A stretch of 25,470 bases of DNA from Parvularia atlantis (GCA_943704415.1 CALSCO010000279.1:1-25470); one strand, 5' to 3'. Positions 14,175 to 25,211 are shown, counted from the first letter of the stretch. The notes: generated by a model from the letters alone, not told the origin. Numbers and translations: made by a program.

Positions 14175-17147
14175 TGCCACCGCAGCAGCAGCCCGCCGGC
14201 GACAAGAAGACGCCGCTGTCGGTCGAGGACCTGCTCAAGGCGCGCAAGGAGCAGCAAGAGACGACCGACAAGGCGCGCGCACCCCCGCTGCCGCTGCCGC
14301 TGCCGCTGCCGTTGTCGCTGACGGCCGCCGTCGGCGCACGCGCAGCCGGTGTTCCTCAACAAGGAGCAGCGCGCACAGCTCGCCCTGCAGAAGCGCCAGC
14401 AGGAAGTCGCTGAGCAGCGCAAGCGCGAGGAGGAGGAGCGGCTCAAGCGCGACGAGTTCCTGGCCAAGGTGCGTCACGCCGCCCTGCCGCGCCGGCTCCT
14501 GCTCACCCCGCCCGCCGCCCGCCGACCGCCGCCCGCCGCCGCGCGCCCAGACGCGCGAGGCCAGCCGCGACCGCGAGCGCGACAGCCGCGACAGCCGCGA
14601 TCGCTTCACGCGCGACCGCGACCGCGACCGCGCACCCGACGGCAACGAGCGCAACCGCGGCCGCGTACCCGAACGAGACCGAGACCGCGATCGTGACCGC
14701 GACCGTGACCGCGCGCCCGACCGCGCGCCCGACCGCGACCGTGATCGCCGTGGCGGGCCGAGCGGCGACGCGCGGTGGGTGTTGCGGCTCGCCGGCGCCC
14801 CGTGCCCTTTGCTGACGCTCGCGGCCCTCACAGCCCGCGCGCAGGGTCGGTGGGCGCGAACGGGAGCGACGCCGAGGAGGCGGCCGTGGCGCAGGAGATC
14901 CTCGAAAAAGGCGAGAAGGACATCGTGATGGCGCTGCTCGACCCGAAGACGCAGGAGCTGCTGCACCACAAGATGCGGGTGCGTCGCGCTGTGGCGCGAC
15001 CATGCCGCCGCGCTCAAAGGCGTGCACCCGCGCAGGAGCGGTACCTCGGCACGGTCAAGGAGAAGCGCGTCATCCGCAAGATGAACGAGCGCCGGTTCAT
15101 GTTTGACTGGGAGGCGGGCGAGGACACGTCGCAGGACATCAACCCGCTCTACAACAAGCGGCACGACTACCAGATGTTTGGGCGCGGGCACCTGGCCGGC
15201 ATCGACATCAAGGAGCAGCTCAAGCAAAAGTCCAAGTTTTACGAGGAGCTCTTGAGCAAGCGCCAGACCGAGGAGGAGAAGGACCGCAAGGTTGCAATCG
15301 AGGAGGTCTCGCGCAAGAAGGAGCGCAAGAGCGCACACGACGACCGGCACTGGACCGAGAAGCCGCTGAGCGAGATGCGCGAGCGCGATTGGCGCATCTT
15401 CAAGGAGGACTTCAACATTGCGTGCAAGGGTGCGCGCGCGACCCGCACATGCAGCGTGTGGTGCACACATGCTCACTGCGCGCGCATACCCGCGCAGGCG
15501 GTCACATGCCGAACCCGATTCGGTTCTGGAACGAGTCGGGTCTGCCAGACCCGATCCTGCGCGTGATCGAGGAGGTCGGGTACAAGGAGCCCTCACCCAT
15601 CCAGCGCCAGGCCATCCCGATCGCGCTGCAAAAGCGCGATATGATCGGCATCGCCGAGACGGGCTCGGGCAAGACAGCCGCGTTTGTCCTGCCGATGCTC
15701 GTCTTTATCCGCGACATGCCGCCGCTGACCGAGGAGAACCAGCACAACGGGTGCGCGCGGGCGAACCGCGTCGCGCGCTTGCGCCGTACAGCGCTCACTG
15801 CTGTCTTCGCGGCAGGCCGTACGCGCTCATCCTCGCGCCGACGCGCGAGCTGGCGCAGCAGATCGAGGGCGAGACCACCAAGTTTGCGCGCCGCCTGGGC
15901 TTCCGCTGCGTGTCGATCGTCGGCGGGGTGCGTCGCCATTTGCGGCACCGCTCGTGCGCTGAACGCTACGGCACGCGCGCAGCACATGATGGAAGAGCAG
16001 GCGTTCAACATGCGTAACGGCGCCGAGATCGTCATCGCCACGCCCGGCCGTCTGCGCGACACGCTCGAACGGCGCGTGCTCGTGCTGAGCCAGTGCACCT
16101 ACGTCGTGATGGACGAGGTGCGGGGCGCGGATGCGTTCACGCTGCCCCGGGAACGCTCACGCGTGCGTACGCCCCAGGCTGACCGCATGATCGACCTCGG
16201 ATTCGAGGTTGACATCAACTTTATCCTCGACGCCCTGCCCGTGTCCAACCTGAAGCCCGACACGGACGATGCCGAGGACCCCGAGAAGATGAAGCTCGCG
16301 CGCTACCGCCAGACGTACATGTTCACGGCGACGATGCCTCCAATCGTTGAGCGCCTTGCGCGGACGTACCTGCGCCGGCCGGCCGTGGTGACGATCGGTG
16401 AGGCCGGCAAGACGGTCGACACGGTCGAGCAGCGCGTGATGATGGTGCCCGAGGCGCAGAAGCGGTGCGTGAGCGTGCGCGCGGGTGCGCTGCAGCACGA
16501 GCGACTGACGAGCGGGGTGCGCGCACGCAGCAACAAGCTGCTGGAGGTGCTGAAGGCCGGCTTTGAGGCGCCGATCATCATCTTCGTAAACCAGAAGAAG
16601 GGCGCGGACATGCTCGCCAAGGGCCTGGAGAAGCTCGGCTTCAGCACGACGACGCTGCACGGCGGCAAGAGCCAGGAGCAGCGGTGTGTGGCGCGCGCTT
16701 GGGTGGCGGACGAGCAGCGCTGACACATGACGCGCACTTGCAGCGAGATCTCGCTGTCGCAGCTCAAGAACGGGTCCAAGGAGATCCTCGTGGCGACGGA
16801 CGTGGCCGCGCGCGGCATCGACATCAAGGACGTGTCGCTCGTGATCAACTACGACATGGCCAAGTCGATCAGCGGTGCGGTGCTTTACGCAGGGTGGCGG
16901 GGCGGCTGACCGGCGCGCGGCAGACTACACGCACCGCATCGGACGCACGGGGCGCGCGGGTAAGGAGGGTGTCGCGATCACGTTCCTGACCGAGGGCGAC
17001 TCGGAGGTGTTCTACGACCTGAAGCAGACGCTGATGCAGTCGCCGGCGTCGACGTGCCCGCCGGAGCTGGCCAACCACGATGCGGCGCAGGTCAAGCCGG
17101 GGACGTTCGTGCAGAAGAAGAAGAAGGACGAGACCATCTTTTTGTAA
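13880..17147 (+). CDS. PRP28: Spliceosomal DEAD-box ATPase PRP28/DDX23, 12 exons
   Basis: Exons 13880-14272, 14346-14468, 14551-14774, 14834-14978, 15036-15429, 15498-15750, 15816-15927, 15983-16117, 16178-16464, 16531-16683, 16744-16874, 16924-17147 give 857 residues. PRP28 replaces U1 by U6 at the 5' splice site when the tri-snRNP joins the pre-spliceosome. The N-terminus is Arg/Asp/Ser-rich (RS-like), as in human DDX23. Diagnostic blocks follow: [14 protein letters not shown], then [17 protein letters not shown]. The helicase motifs are Q ([10 protein letters not shown], 458-467), I (AETGSGKT, 479-486), Ia (PTRELAQQ), II (DEAD, 592-595, split by an intron), III as TAT (FTATMPP, a PRP28 trait), and VI ([10 protein letters not shown]). 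The end SCPPELANH to ETIFL matches the DDX23 C-terminus closely. The start is the ATG opening MAGDAAP, preferred to the in-frame ATG at 13784. The first intron has a GC donor. Confidence 0.95.
14139..14173. repeat. CAG repeat encoding poly-Gln in PRP28
   Basis: About twelve CAG units in exon 1 encode Gln after a Pro run in the PRP28 N-terminal region, outside the helicase core. Confidence 0.9.
14273..14345 (+). other. GC-AG intron (PRP28, intron 1)
   Basis: The donor is AAG|GCGCGC and the acceptor CACGCGCAG, 73 nt, phase 0, with GCTGACGG near the 3' end. A CCGCTG repeat lies inside. Splicing joins EQQETTDK to [11 protein letters not shown], the order seen in DDX23. Confidence 0.75.
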
Positions 17148-17356
17148 ACCGTGGAGACCTTTTCGCGCTTTATGAAGCAAAGTACCTACTTCTCCATTTT
17201 CTCTCTTCCGTCTGCGCACTCTGCTCCAGTGAGCTATTCCGCTTTGTTTGCTTTTGCACAACATGTTTGCAATTCGGCTTTACAGGTGCGTATAAAAGTG
17301 CGCGCCTTGTGTCTTTCCAACCATTACGAACCATTATGCTATTCTGATCTGCGAAC
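17148..17356. promoter_or_regulatory. AT-richer intergenic region with TATA box before the recombinase ORF
   Basis: After the PRP28 stop the sequence becomes clearly less GC-rich. TATAAAAG stands at 17291-17298, 59 bases before the recombinase ATG at 17357, a good core-promoter distance. No other gene here shows so clear a TATA box. The segment may have arrived with the element or may contain PRP28 3' UTR; I see no gene in it. Confidence 0.5.
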
Positions 17357-17659
17357 ATGTCTGCATCAACGACCACACACGTGTTCCTAGTATCACTGAA
17401 CGCCAACAAGAAGACGATCTGCTACGCTCGCGTCTCGTCCGACCACCAACGCGGTGACCTCGACCGTCAGGTGGCCGACCTGCAACAAGCAAGCGGAGTC
17501 GGCAGCGTCGTCATCAAGGACATCGCGTCTGGATGGAACTGGAACAGGCCTGGCTTATCTCAAGAACCACGAGCACTGCTCGTGATGCGGGGGGAACCCC
17601 CTGAGGCTGCCTCGGGCCCGGAGAAAGGTGCCACCAAGGACGACTCGGCTCCACAGTGA
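17357..17659 (+). mobile_element. Truncated IS607-type serine recombinase (TnpA) remnant
   Basis: A 100-residue frame holds the start of a serine-recombinase catalytic domain: ICYARVSSDHQRGDLDRQ (21-38, with the nucleophilic Ser in YARVSS), then VVIKDIASGWNWNRPGL (about 51-67), the typical D-I-x-S-G...N..R.G block of IS607 transposases. These normally have about 200 residues with a MerR-like helix-turn-helix before the catalytic domain. Neither that domain nor the rest of the catalytic domain is visible, and after RPGL the frame passes into a palindromic stretch. No tnpB or Fanzor-like partner is recognisable downstream. IS607 is a bacterial DNA transposon family also reported in some eukaryotes and giant viruses, so transfer is likely. 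The truncation argues against an active element; a short domesticated protein is possible but unsupported. Confidence 0.7.
17568..17613. repeat. Cluster of three short palindromes
   Basis: Three inverted repeats lie in a row: CACGAGCA-C-TGCTCGTG (17568-17584), a GGGGG-AA-CCCCC stem (about 17589-17600) and GAGGC-T-GCCTC (17603-17613). They start where recombinase homology ends. They could be the structured end of the inserted element or a rearrangement scar. Loops of one to two bases make an RNA hairpin role less likely than a DNA one. Confidence 0.6.
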
Positions 17660-17875
17660 CACAAGGAGCTCAGTTTAGGTTTAAAAAGGCACTTTTGCAA
17701 GAGGCGTGTGGCATGCGAGGAGAGACAGGCGCGGCATCGTGGTCGACACTCGATAAGCGCCTGGCTGCGCGCGTTGTGTGCACAGCGTGGGCGTCGCTCT
17801 CTCAGACGGCGCGCACCAGCGGCTCACACGGCGCACAGCCGCCCCTCGCCCGGTCGCCCGCACCGTGGGCGCACG
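17660..17875. promoter_or_regulatory. Region upstream of ATG18
   Basis: This stretch holds no supportable gene. An AT-rich TTTAAAAAGG at 17680-17689 is TATA-like but lies about 190 bases before the ATG18 start. A CTCTCTC run at about 17797-17803 could be an initiator. GC content returns to the local norm after about 17730, which may mark the right-hand limit of the inserted DNA. Confidence 0.35.
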
Positions 17876-19464
17876 ATGAACCTGCTCAACGCGTCGCGCA
17901 ATGAGATCAACTTCATCAACTTCAACCAGGACTACAGGCGCGCGCAATGCCGCGACAGTGTGCGGGGCGGCGGCGGCGGCTGACGCGGCGGCGGGGCGCG
18001 GCGGGGCGCGCGCAGCTGCCTGTCGGTGGGCACGCGCAACGGGTACAAGATCTACAACTGCGACCCGTTCAGCAAGTGCTACAGCATCGGCGACGGCGGC
18101 GTCGGCATCGTCGAGATGCTCTTCTGCACCAGCCTCGTCGTGCACGTCGGGGCGGGCGACCAGCCGTCGCGCTCGCCGCGGCGTCTGCAACTGACCAACA
18201 CGAAGGTGCGCTGAGGGGGGAAATCGGTGAGAGGGCGTGGTCGGCACGGACAGCGCTCGCACACGGACAGCGCTCGCACACATACGCAACAGCACGCTCA
18301 CACGCACGCGCTGCGGCTGCCACAGCGCCAGTCGGTCATCTGCGAGCTCAACTTCCCATCGGCCATCCTCGCCGTCAAGCTCAACCGGAAGCGCCTCGTC
18401 GTCGTGCTTGAGGAGCGCATCCACCTCTACGACATCACCAACATGAAGACCCTGCACACGATCGACACCGTCGCGAACCCCAAGGGTGTGCAGCCGCACC
18501 GAGAGCGGCGCGCATGCTCGCACCGACTGCGCAATACCCTCCCCTCGCGCGCAGGCGTCGTCGCGCTCTCGCCCGCGCAGGACAACCTCTTTGTGGCCTA
18601 CCCCGCGAGCAAGAACGACGGCAAGGTGAATTTGTTCGACGCCAACACACTGCAGGTGCGCACCCGCTTCGCGGCCGCGAGTTGCAGCCCATGCGCACGT
18701 CGCAGCACATCAACGTTGTGCCGGCACACAAGAGCGCCGTGACCGCCATGGCCTTCAACTTTGACGGCACGCGGCTGGCCACCGCGTCAGACACGGTGCG
18801 CGGCCCGTGCTGCGGCTGGCTCACGGTCTGTTGAGTCCCTCGCGCGCGACATGCTTGTCCAGGGCACCGTCATTCGCGTGTTCTCCGTGCCGGACGCCGC
18901 GCTGCTGTTCCAGTGCCGGAGAGGGACCAAGCCGGCGACGATCTGCTCGCTCGCGTTCAACATCACGAGCACAATGCTCTGCGTTTCGTCCGAGTCCGAG
19001 ACCGTGCACATCTTCAAGCTCGAGAACAAACTGTGCGCGCGTGCGCTGCGCGCGCAAGACGCAGCCCGCTGACGCACGGCGCCAGCCCAAGCCGGAGGCA
19101 GAGCACGTTCCTGCCCGACATGATCAACGACATGCTCGAGCCCGCGCGTGACTTTGCCTACCTCAAGCTGCCGACGTCCGGCGTGCCAAGCCTGTGCGCA
19201 CTGAGCGGGTGCGCTGGCTGCGACGTGCTGGCGGCACGCTCGCGACCGCTCTGACGCGGGCGACGCACAGAAGCACGCCGCCGCAGGTGCTGGCGGTGAC
19301 GGCGGACGGCAGCTACTACCAGTATGCGATCGACATGGAGCACGGGGGTGAGTGCGCGCTCGTGAAGCAGTACAGGTGCGCCGCAATACGCGCGGGCGGG
19401 CTCACGGGCGGGCTCACAACGACGCCGCTGCAGCTTGTTGGACGGGGCGGGCGAGCAGCCCTGA
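17876..19464 (+). CDS. ATG18: ATG18/WIPI PROPPIN autophagy protein, 9 exons
   Basis: Exons 17876-17937, 18016-18205, 18326-18485, 18555-18655, 18706-18795, 18863-19032, 19086-19208, 19271-19375, 19434-19464 give 343 residues, the size of a bare seven-bladed propeller. PROPPINs bind PI3P and PI(3,5)P2 on the growing phagophore and endosomes and recruit the ATG5-12/16 machinery or ATG2. Landmarks are [89 protein letters not shown] and [10 protein letters not shown]. The lipid-binding L/FRRG motif reads CRRG (219-222), keeping both Arg and Gly. The VKLNR/LEER/LHTI segment and the segment after blade 6 resemble WIPI1/2; GTKPAT after RRG resembles WIPI3/4. Intron 1 has a GC donor. Intron 4 could end at 18687 instead of 18705, which would add six residues. 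Confidence 0.9.
17938..18015 (+). other. GC-AG intron (ATG18, intron 1)
   Basis: The donor is TACAG|GCGCGC and the acceptor GCGCGCAG, 78 nt, phase 2, with GGCTGACGC inside. Splicing yields [19 protein letters not shown], matching the PROPPIN N-terminus. The GT sites at 17958 and 17960 give the wrong frame. Confidence 0.8.
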
Positions 19465-19564
19465 GAGAGACGCGCACGTCCCGCCGTTTGTAACCTTCTG
19501 GCCCTGCCCACCTGTGTCGCCCGCTCCTGTGTCCTCGTACTGCGCCACTCAGTTGCAGCTCAAG

Positions 19565-22500
19565 ATGGAGTCGCTGATCATCTGCGCCCTTGAGACGCGC
19601 GCGCTGCCGCCTGGCGATGCGGCGGGCGATGCGGCGGGCGCAGCTGCGGTGACGAGCGCGGGCGGGCACGGCCTACTCGTGGTGATGCGCGGGGGCGTGG
19701 TGCTGCAGCTGCGCGGTGGCGGAGTGCGTCGCAAGGGCGGGCGAGCGGATGACTGTGCCCGCTGACCGATGCCGATGCGGCCCGACAGCAGCCCGCGCGG
19801 CCCATCGCGCGCCTTGCCGCACCAGTCGTCGCCGCGCACTGGCTGGGCGACGTGGGCGTGCTGGCCGTGGCCGCGCGCGACGGCGGACTGTGGACGGTGC
19901 GCCCGGCGGGCGACGGCAAGGGCGATGCCGAGGTGCGCCCGGCGACGACGCCCTGCGACGACGCCCAACGCGCCCGACATGGCGGCCCACCGTGCGCGCG
20001 CAGGTCGAAGAGGTGGGTGTGGTCGAGGACGGCGTGCTGGCGATGGCGTGGAGCCCTGACGGCGAGGTGGCGGCGCTCGTGACGGGTGCGTGCTGGGGCC
20101 GCTTTTGCCTGCTCGCACACACCTCGCGCACACCTCGCACACACCTCCGCACACCTCGCACGCCTTTCAACCACCGCATCGACAACGCGCAGCAAGTGCC
20201 CTCGTCGTCCGCTTTACGCGCGACTTCACGCCCCTCTCCGAGACGCCCCTCCGCACCGACGCCCGCGGCGAGGCCGTGCCCGTCAGCGTCGGCTGGGGAC
20301 GCCGCGAGACCCAGTTCCACGGCCGCGCCGGTAAGGCTGCCGCCCTCGCGTCCGCCCTCGAGCCCGATCAGGTGCGCGCATGCCTGTGCCTTGCGCGGAC
20401 GACGCCATCTCACCGCGCGCGACGTCGCGCGCAGCTGCTCGCCCCGGACGACGACCACGCACCGCGCATTGCCTGGCGCGGCGACGGCCAGTACTTCGTC
20501 GTTGGCGCCGTGGACGAGGGCGACAAGCGTGCGTCGCACCGACGGCGTTCGTACAGAGCTGTCATGATCGCGCGCCCGCAGCGCGACGAGTGCTGCGCGT
20601 GTTCACGCGCGAGGGCGTCCTGCACGCGACCAGCGAGCCCGTGCCCCTGCTGGAGCCCGCGCTGCACTGGCGCCCTGCCGGCAACCTCATCGCTGCCACG
20701 CAGCGCGGCTCTGGTCGCCGGGACGTCATCTTCTTCGAGCGCAACGGCCTCCGCCACGACGAGTTTGCCTTGCGCATCGCGCCTGACGCACGCGTGCGTC
20801 GGCTTGGGCTGCTGCGCGCCATCAGTCTCTGACATGCTTGCCGCCGTCAGGTACTCGACGTCGTCCACGACCCGTCCTCGACCGTGCTGCTCGTGCTTGC
20901 CGCCAAGCCCGACGACTGCGCGACAGAGCGTGCGTGCATCTGTGCTGCAGCATGAGCATCGCGCAGAGACCTGCGCCGCTCGCAGTGCAGCTGTGGACCA
21001 CGGCCAACTACCACTGGTACCTCAAGCAGACGCTCGTCCTTCCCGACACCGCGACCGCCTGGGCGTGGGACGGCGAGGTTCGTGACGGTGCACCAAGGGT
21101 CGCGCCAGTTTGTGACGCGTGCGCAGGTCCCGCTGCGGTTGCACGTCTGCACGACCCGGACGCTGCTGACCGTGGAAGTCGCGCCTGACGTCCTGGCCAA
21201 TCGTGCCGTCGACCCGCGCAACCCAGCCACGGTGGCCGTCATTGACGGTGGTGCGCAGACAGCTGCATGCGCTCACACGCGCGACTCACCATGAGCATCG
21301 CCAGCAAACGTCCTTGTCACACCGCTCGCCCAGATCAACGTGCCCCCGCCCATGGCTGCCCACACCCTCGCCCAGCCGGCGCCTGCACGTCACGTAGCCT
21401 TCTCGCCGCCGGCAGCCGACGGAGCCGCCATGGCATTGCTGCTCTGCGACTCGACCGTGCGCGTCTACGAGGCAAGCATCGGCGCGCGTCATGTGGCGGC
21501 CTCTGACTGCGTTCGCGCGCACAGGACGTCGACCGCACGCCGCGCCTGGCCGCATCGGCCAGGTGCGCACGCGAAGACTAGCTGAATGCATGCTGCTAAT
21601 GCGCATCACCACCCGCAGTCTCGAGCAGCTGGCGGCGCTGCACCCGGTGCAGATCGCCATGCCCGCGCGCGACCTTTTGCTGGTGGTGCTGGCGCGCGAC
21701 GCTGCCGAGCCTGGCGAGCACGACTTTAGCGCCATTGCGCTGCTGCAGCTGAGCAGGTGCGTGTCGCATGCGCGCATCGTCGGCGCTGTCACTGACTATG
21801 ATCTGCGTAGCGCGGGCGTCAACGAGCTTGACCGCCTGCGCTGCCCGTGGCCTTTCTACCGCGCGCATTGGTCGCACGAGCCGCCGTGCCTGATCATGCA
21901 GAGCACGGACGGCGCCGTCTTCAGCGGTGTGTACAGCCTGCGCTCGCGCCGCAATGACTTGCTGAAGCTGGCCGCTCTGGCGCGTGCAGCAAATGTGGAT
22001 CTGAGCGGTGGCGCTTTCGGCCCGTTGCACCCCTGGTCACCAGACGCCGTGGACGTCGCACCTGCGCAGCAGCTGCCGTCACCCGCCGCACACGTTGCCC
22101 TTGTGACATTTGCGATCGACGCGCCAGACGCAGAGGTACAGCATGCGCGCCTGCTTGACGCGCGCACCGTCTGAGCTCTTCTTTGGCGGCAGCTCGCGCT
22201 CGTCTCGCTCACGGACCGGGGCCGTCTCATGCTCAACGACGTGACCCTGTGCACCAACGCGACGTCCTTTGCCGTGCACGCACTCTTTTTCATCGTCACC
22301 ACGACGGAGCACGTTGCGCACTTCGTGCCGCGCGTCAGGCCGCTGAAGGGTGCGCGTTGACGGTCTGCTATGCTCGCTGAAACGCAGAGGCAGACACTGC
22401 GCTGCCGCGTGACACGGCTGCCGCGGGCGAGCTTGTGCGCAAGATCGAGCGTGGGGCGCGAATCGTTGCCGTCGCGCCAGCCGGCGTTGCGCTGATCCTG

Positions 22501-25211
22501 CAGGTGCTCGTACGTCTGGCGCTTTGCTTCCGCGCCTCTGACCTGCGCGACCAAGATGCCGCGCGGTAACCTCGAGACCGTGTACCCACGCGCGCTCGTG
22601 ACCGCAGCTGTACGCCGGCTCGTTGACAGCCAACAGTACGCTCAAGCCTTCGCGCTCTGCCGCACGCACCGCGTCGACATGAACCTGCTCTTTGCCCACG
22701 ACCCAGCGGGCTTCGAGGGTACACCCGCGGGGGATTGATGGCGTGCTGACCCTCGCCCACGCAGCGAACGTCGACGCTTTTGTGCAGCAGCTCGGCGATG
22801 TCGACAAGCTCAACCTTTTCCTGTCAAACCTCAGGTGGCGGCGCACGATTCCTGCACGAAACAACTTACCGTGCTTGCACAGGAACGACCGGACAGATAC
22901 CACCGTAACCTACGGACCAAACTCTGCGCGCCGTCTGCGCTTCGCTGCGCAAGCCGAGAGCACAGACAGCGCCAGCGCGGCCAAGACCAGCGTCATCTGC
23001 GACCACATCCGCGCAGCGATCGAGCGACGACCTGACGCGCGCCGCTTCACACGGTCCGCGTTGTGGCAGGCTGCGCCTGCGCACTGACCTCTTGTGCACG
23101 CGCCAGCGCGGTACTCACTTCGCATGCATGCCGGACACCGCCGGACCTCGTTGCTGCCCTGACTGTCGTGCAACAGCTCATGCGTGCGTACGCGCAGCCG
23201 TTCGCAATCTGGCACGCACTCACGCAGCAATGCAGCCACGCATGACGACGCAGCTGACGCGCTCGAGTACCTCATCCTGCTCACAGACGCACAGCAGCTC
23301 TACGACACAGCCCTTGGCCTGTACGACCTCCAGCTGGTCCTCCTCGTCGCGCAGCAGTCGCAAAAGGTGAGCACGGCCCAGCCACGCATGGCTGTGTTCT
23401 GTCATTCAATCGTGCCTGCAGGATCCGCGGGAGTATCTTCCGTTCCTGTCGCAATTGCAGCAGCTCGACGAGCCCTACCGGCGGTTTACCATTGACGAAC
23501 TGCTTCGGCGACACGGCAAAGCGCTGCATCACCTGTTCGACAGCGGTCCACACTGGTTTGCCGCGCGCTCATCACAACCAGCTGACATGTTAACCCGCAG
23601 GTGACGCTCGTTTCGACGAGTTTCTTGCCTACATGCAGCTCCACGCGCTGTACGAAGATGCCCTCGCAGTGGTGCGAACCAGCGACCACGAAACCAAGCT
23701 GAACGTGAGTTCCATCGGCTCTTTCAAATGCGCAAATGTTCTCAACCTCATCGCGCAGCGTGTGCTCCACCTTTATGCCGCGCACCTGCGATCGCAGTCG
23801 CGAATCACGGACGCCGGTCACGGTACGGCGGGTGCACAAGACGATATGAGGAACCGCTGACCCAATACACGCTTGCAGCATTTGCGCGGGCAGGCGCTAT
23901 CGCTGCAGCGGTCGAGTGCTTCACGGAGAGCCGCGAATGGCGCGAGCTTTTCGCACTTGTCGAAGTCGGCGAAGACAGCAATCCGACAAGTGGGAACCTC
24001 GTCGTCCCCGCTGACGAGTACGTCCGTCTCGCCATCAGCGTTGCCTGTGCGTGGTTGGTCGTCTCGTGACGCATCGCTTCAATTGACTTTGCACGAACCG
24101 TCTAGGTGCGCTCAGCCAGGACGGACGGCACAGCGAGGCGGCAGTAGTTTACGAACAGCACGCGGGGGCTGTGGCCGAGGCCGTTCTCGAGCTCTGCGAC
24201 GCCGGTGCCTGGACGGAAGCACAACGCGTGGTGCGCGCTTCACGGGCTGCTTGTGACTGTCAGCAAAGGCTGACAGATCCCTTTTCCCGCCAGGCTGTGA
24301 AGCATGGCAAGCGCGACCTCGTCGGCAGTGTTGTTCGGCCGGCCTTGCTCAACGAAGCGCAAAGAGTGCGGAACACTGCGCTCAGGTGTTGCAAATGTGA
24401 CTGACAGCGCGCGCAGGACGTTGACACATACAGGACAACTCTCGCACAGGTTCAGAAGCTGAGTACGCGGCTGGCCATCGTGCGCAAAGACAAGCAGGAC
24501 CGCGAGTGTCTCCGAAGTGCGTGTCGGCATGTCGCAGAGGCGAGAGTTTTGACGCATCAATTCGCTCAGGCGCGCAAGGGCTGCCCGCGGCAGACGACAC
24601 CATCGCAGACGACGATGCTCGCACAGAAACTGCCAGTATGCGCAGCACGGCCAGCAGCCATCATACTGAGGTGTCCCAGTCAAGGTGCGCACGAACGACA
24701 TGAACATGGCCGCACCAGAGCTGAAGGCTGTTTAATGCAGCCGCAAGACCACCCGCACCAAGCGCAAGGATGCGCGCAAACGCTACTCTGGACGAGAGGG
24801 AAGCCGTCACGAGGAGCACTACCTGATGGATGCTCTGGCAACGGCCGTGCGCACGGTCAACAATCGCTCAGCGACGCTCAGTGCGTTGGCCAGCTTGCAG
24901 ATAACCAGGGCGTTACTGATGCATTACTGTGACAGCCCCGCTGCTTGCCGCGCTGTTCCGAATGAAAGCAGACGACACGGCAATTAGCTTACGCCACGCG
25001 TTTGCTGAGCTCCATGCTTTCGTCGCCGCTCAACACGCGTTCTGGGTGCCACCGGCACCTCAGACTCGCCTTCCGGCAGACACAGCGGCAGATGATCGCC
25101 TACCGACCATTCGTGCGTGGTGGTCGTTTGTCGTGCGTAACGTCAAGCTTAAAAACGCGCCCAGCTGCGCTTGAGGTCGAGGCTGCGTGGGCTTTCCGCT
25201 TGGTGCAATGA
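19565..25211 (+). CDS. ELP1: Elongator subunit ELP1/IKAP, 32 exons
   Basis: Exons 19565-19723, 19789-19932, 20004-20085, 20193-20371, 20435-20528, 20582-20793, 20851-20929, 20986-21077, 21127-21250, 21305-21483, 21525-21562, 21619-21756, 21811-21926, 21990-22135, 22193-22349, 22388-22503, 22556-22718, 22765-22834, 22883-23053, 23107-23183, 23236-23366, 23422-23545, 23601-23704, 23759-23816, 23879-24046, 24106-24230, 24294-24365, 24417-24507, 24570-24684, 24741-24880, 24936-25112, 25165-25211 give about 1295 residues (yeast 1349, human 1332). ELP1 is the scaffold of the Elongator complex that modifies wobble U34 of tRNAs. Propeller signatures include VSVGWGRRETQFHG, IAWRGDGQYFVV, FFERNGLRHDEF (270-281), LQLWTTANYHWYLKQTL and NVPPPM. 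Later come LQMPRGNLETVYPRAL, CRTHRVDMNLL, DPREYLPFL, a basic stretch (SRKTTRTKRKDARKR) and the end IPALEVEAAWAFRLVQ. The ATG lies 100 bp after the ATG18 stop. Intron 21927-21989 is in frame without stops, so its removal is a choice. Intron 21484-21524 has a GC donor. Confidence 0.92.
21484..21524 (+). other. Probable GC-AG intron (ELP1, intron 10)
   Basis: The donor is GGC|GCGCGT and the acceptor CGCACAG, 41 nt, phase 0, with CTCTGACTG inside. It is the only nearby choice that keeps VYEASIG upstream and delivers the frame needed for LEQLAALHPVQIAMP two exons later. A GT donor at 21488 gives the wrong frame. Confidence 0.6.

Noticed and set aside
17656-17904. Open frame of 82 codons between the recombinase relic and ATG18
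   Set aside because: It has no similarity I recognise and overlaps the supported ATG18 start in another frame.
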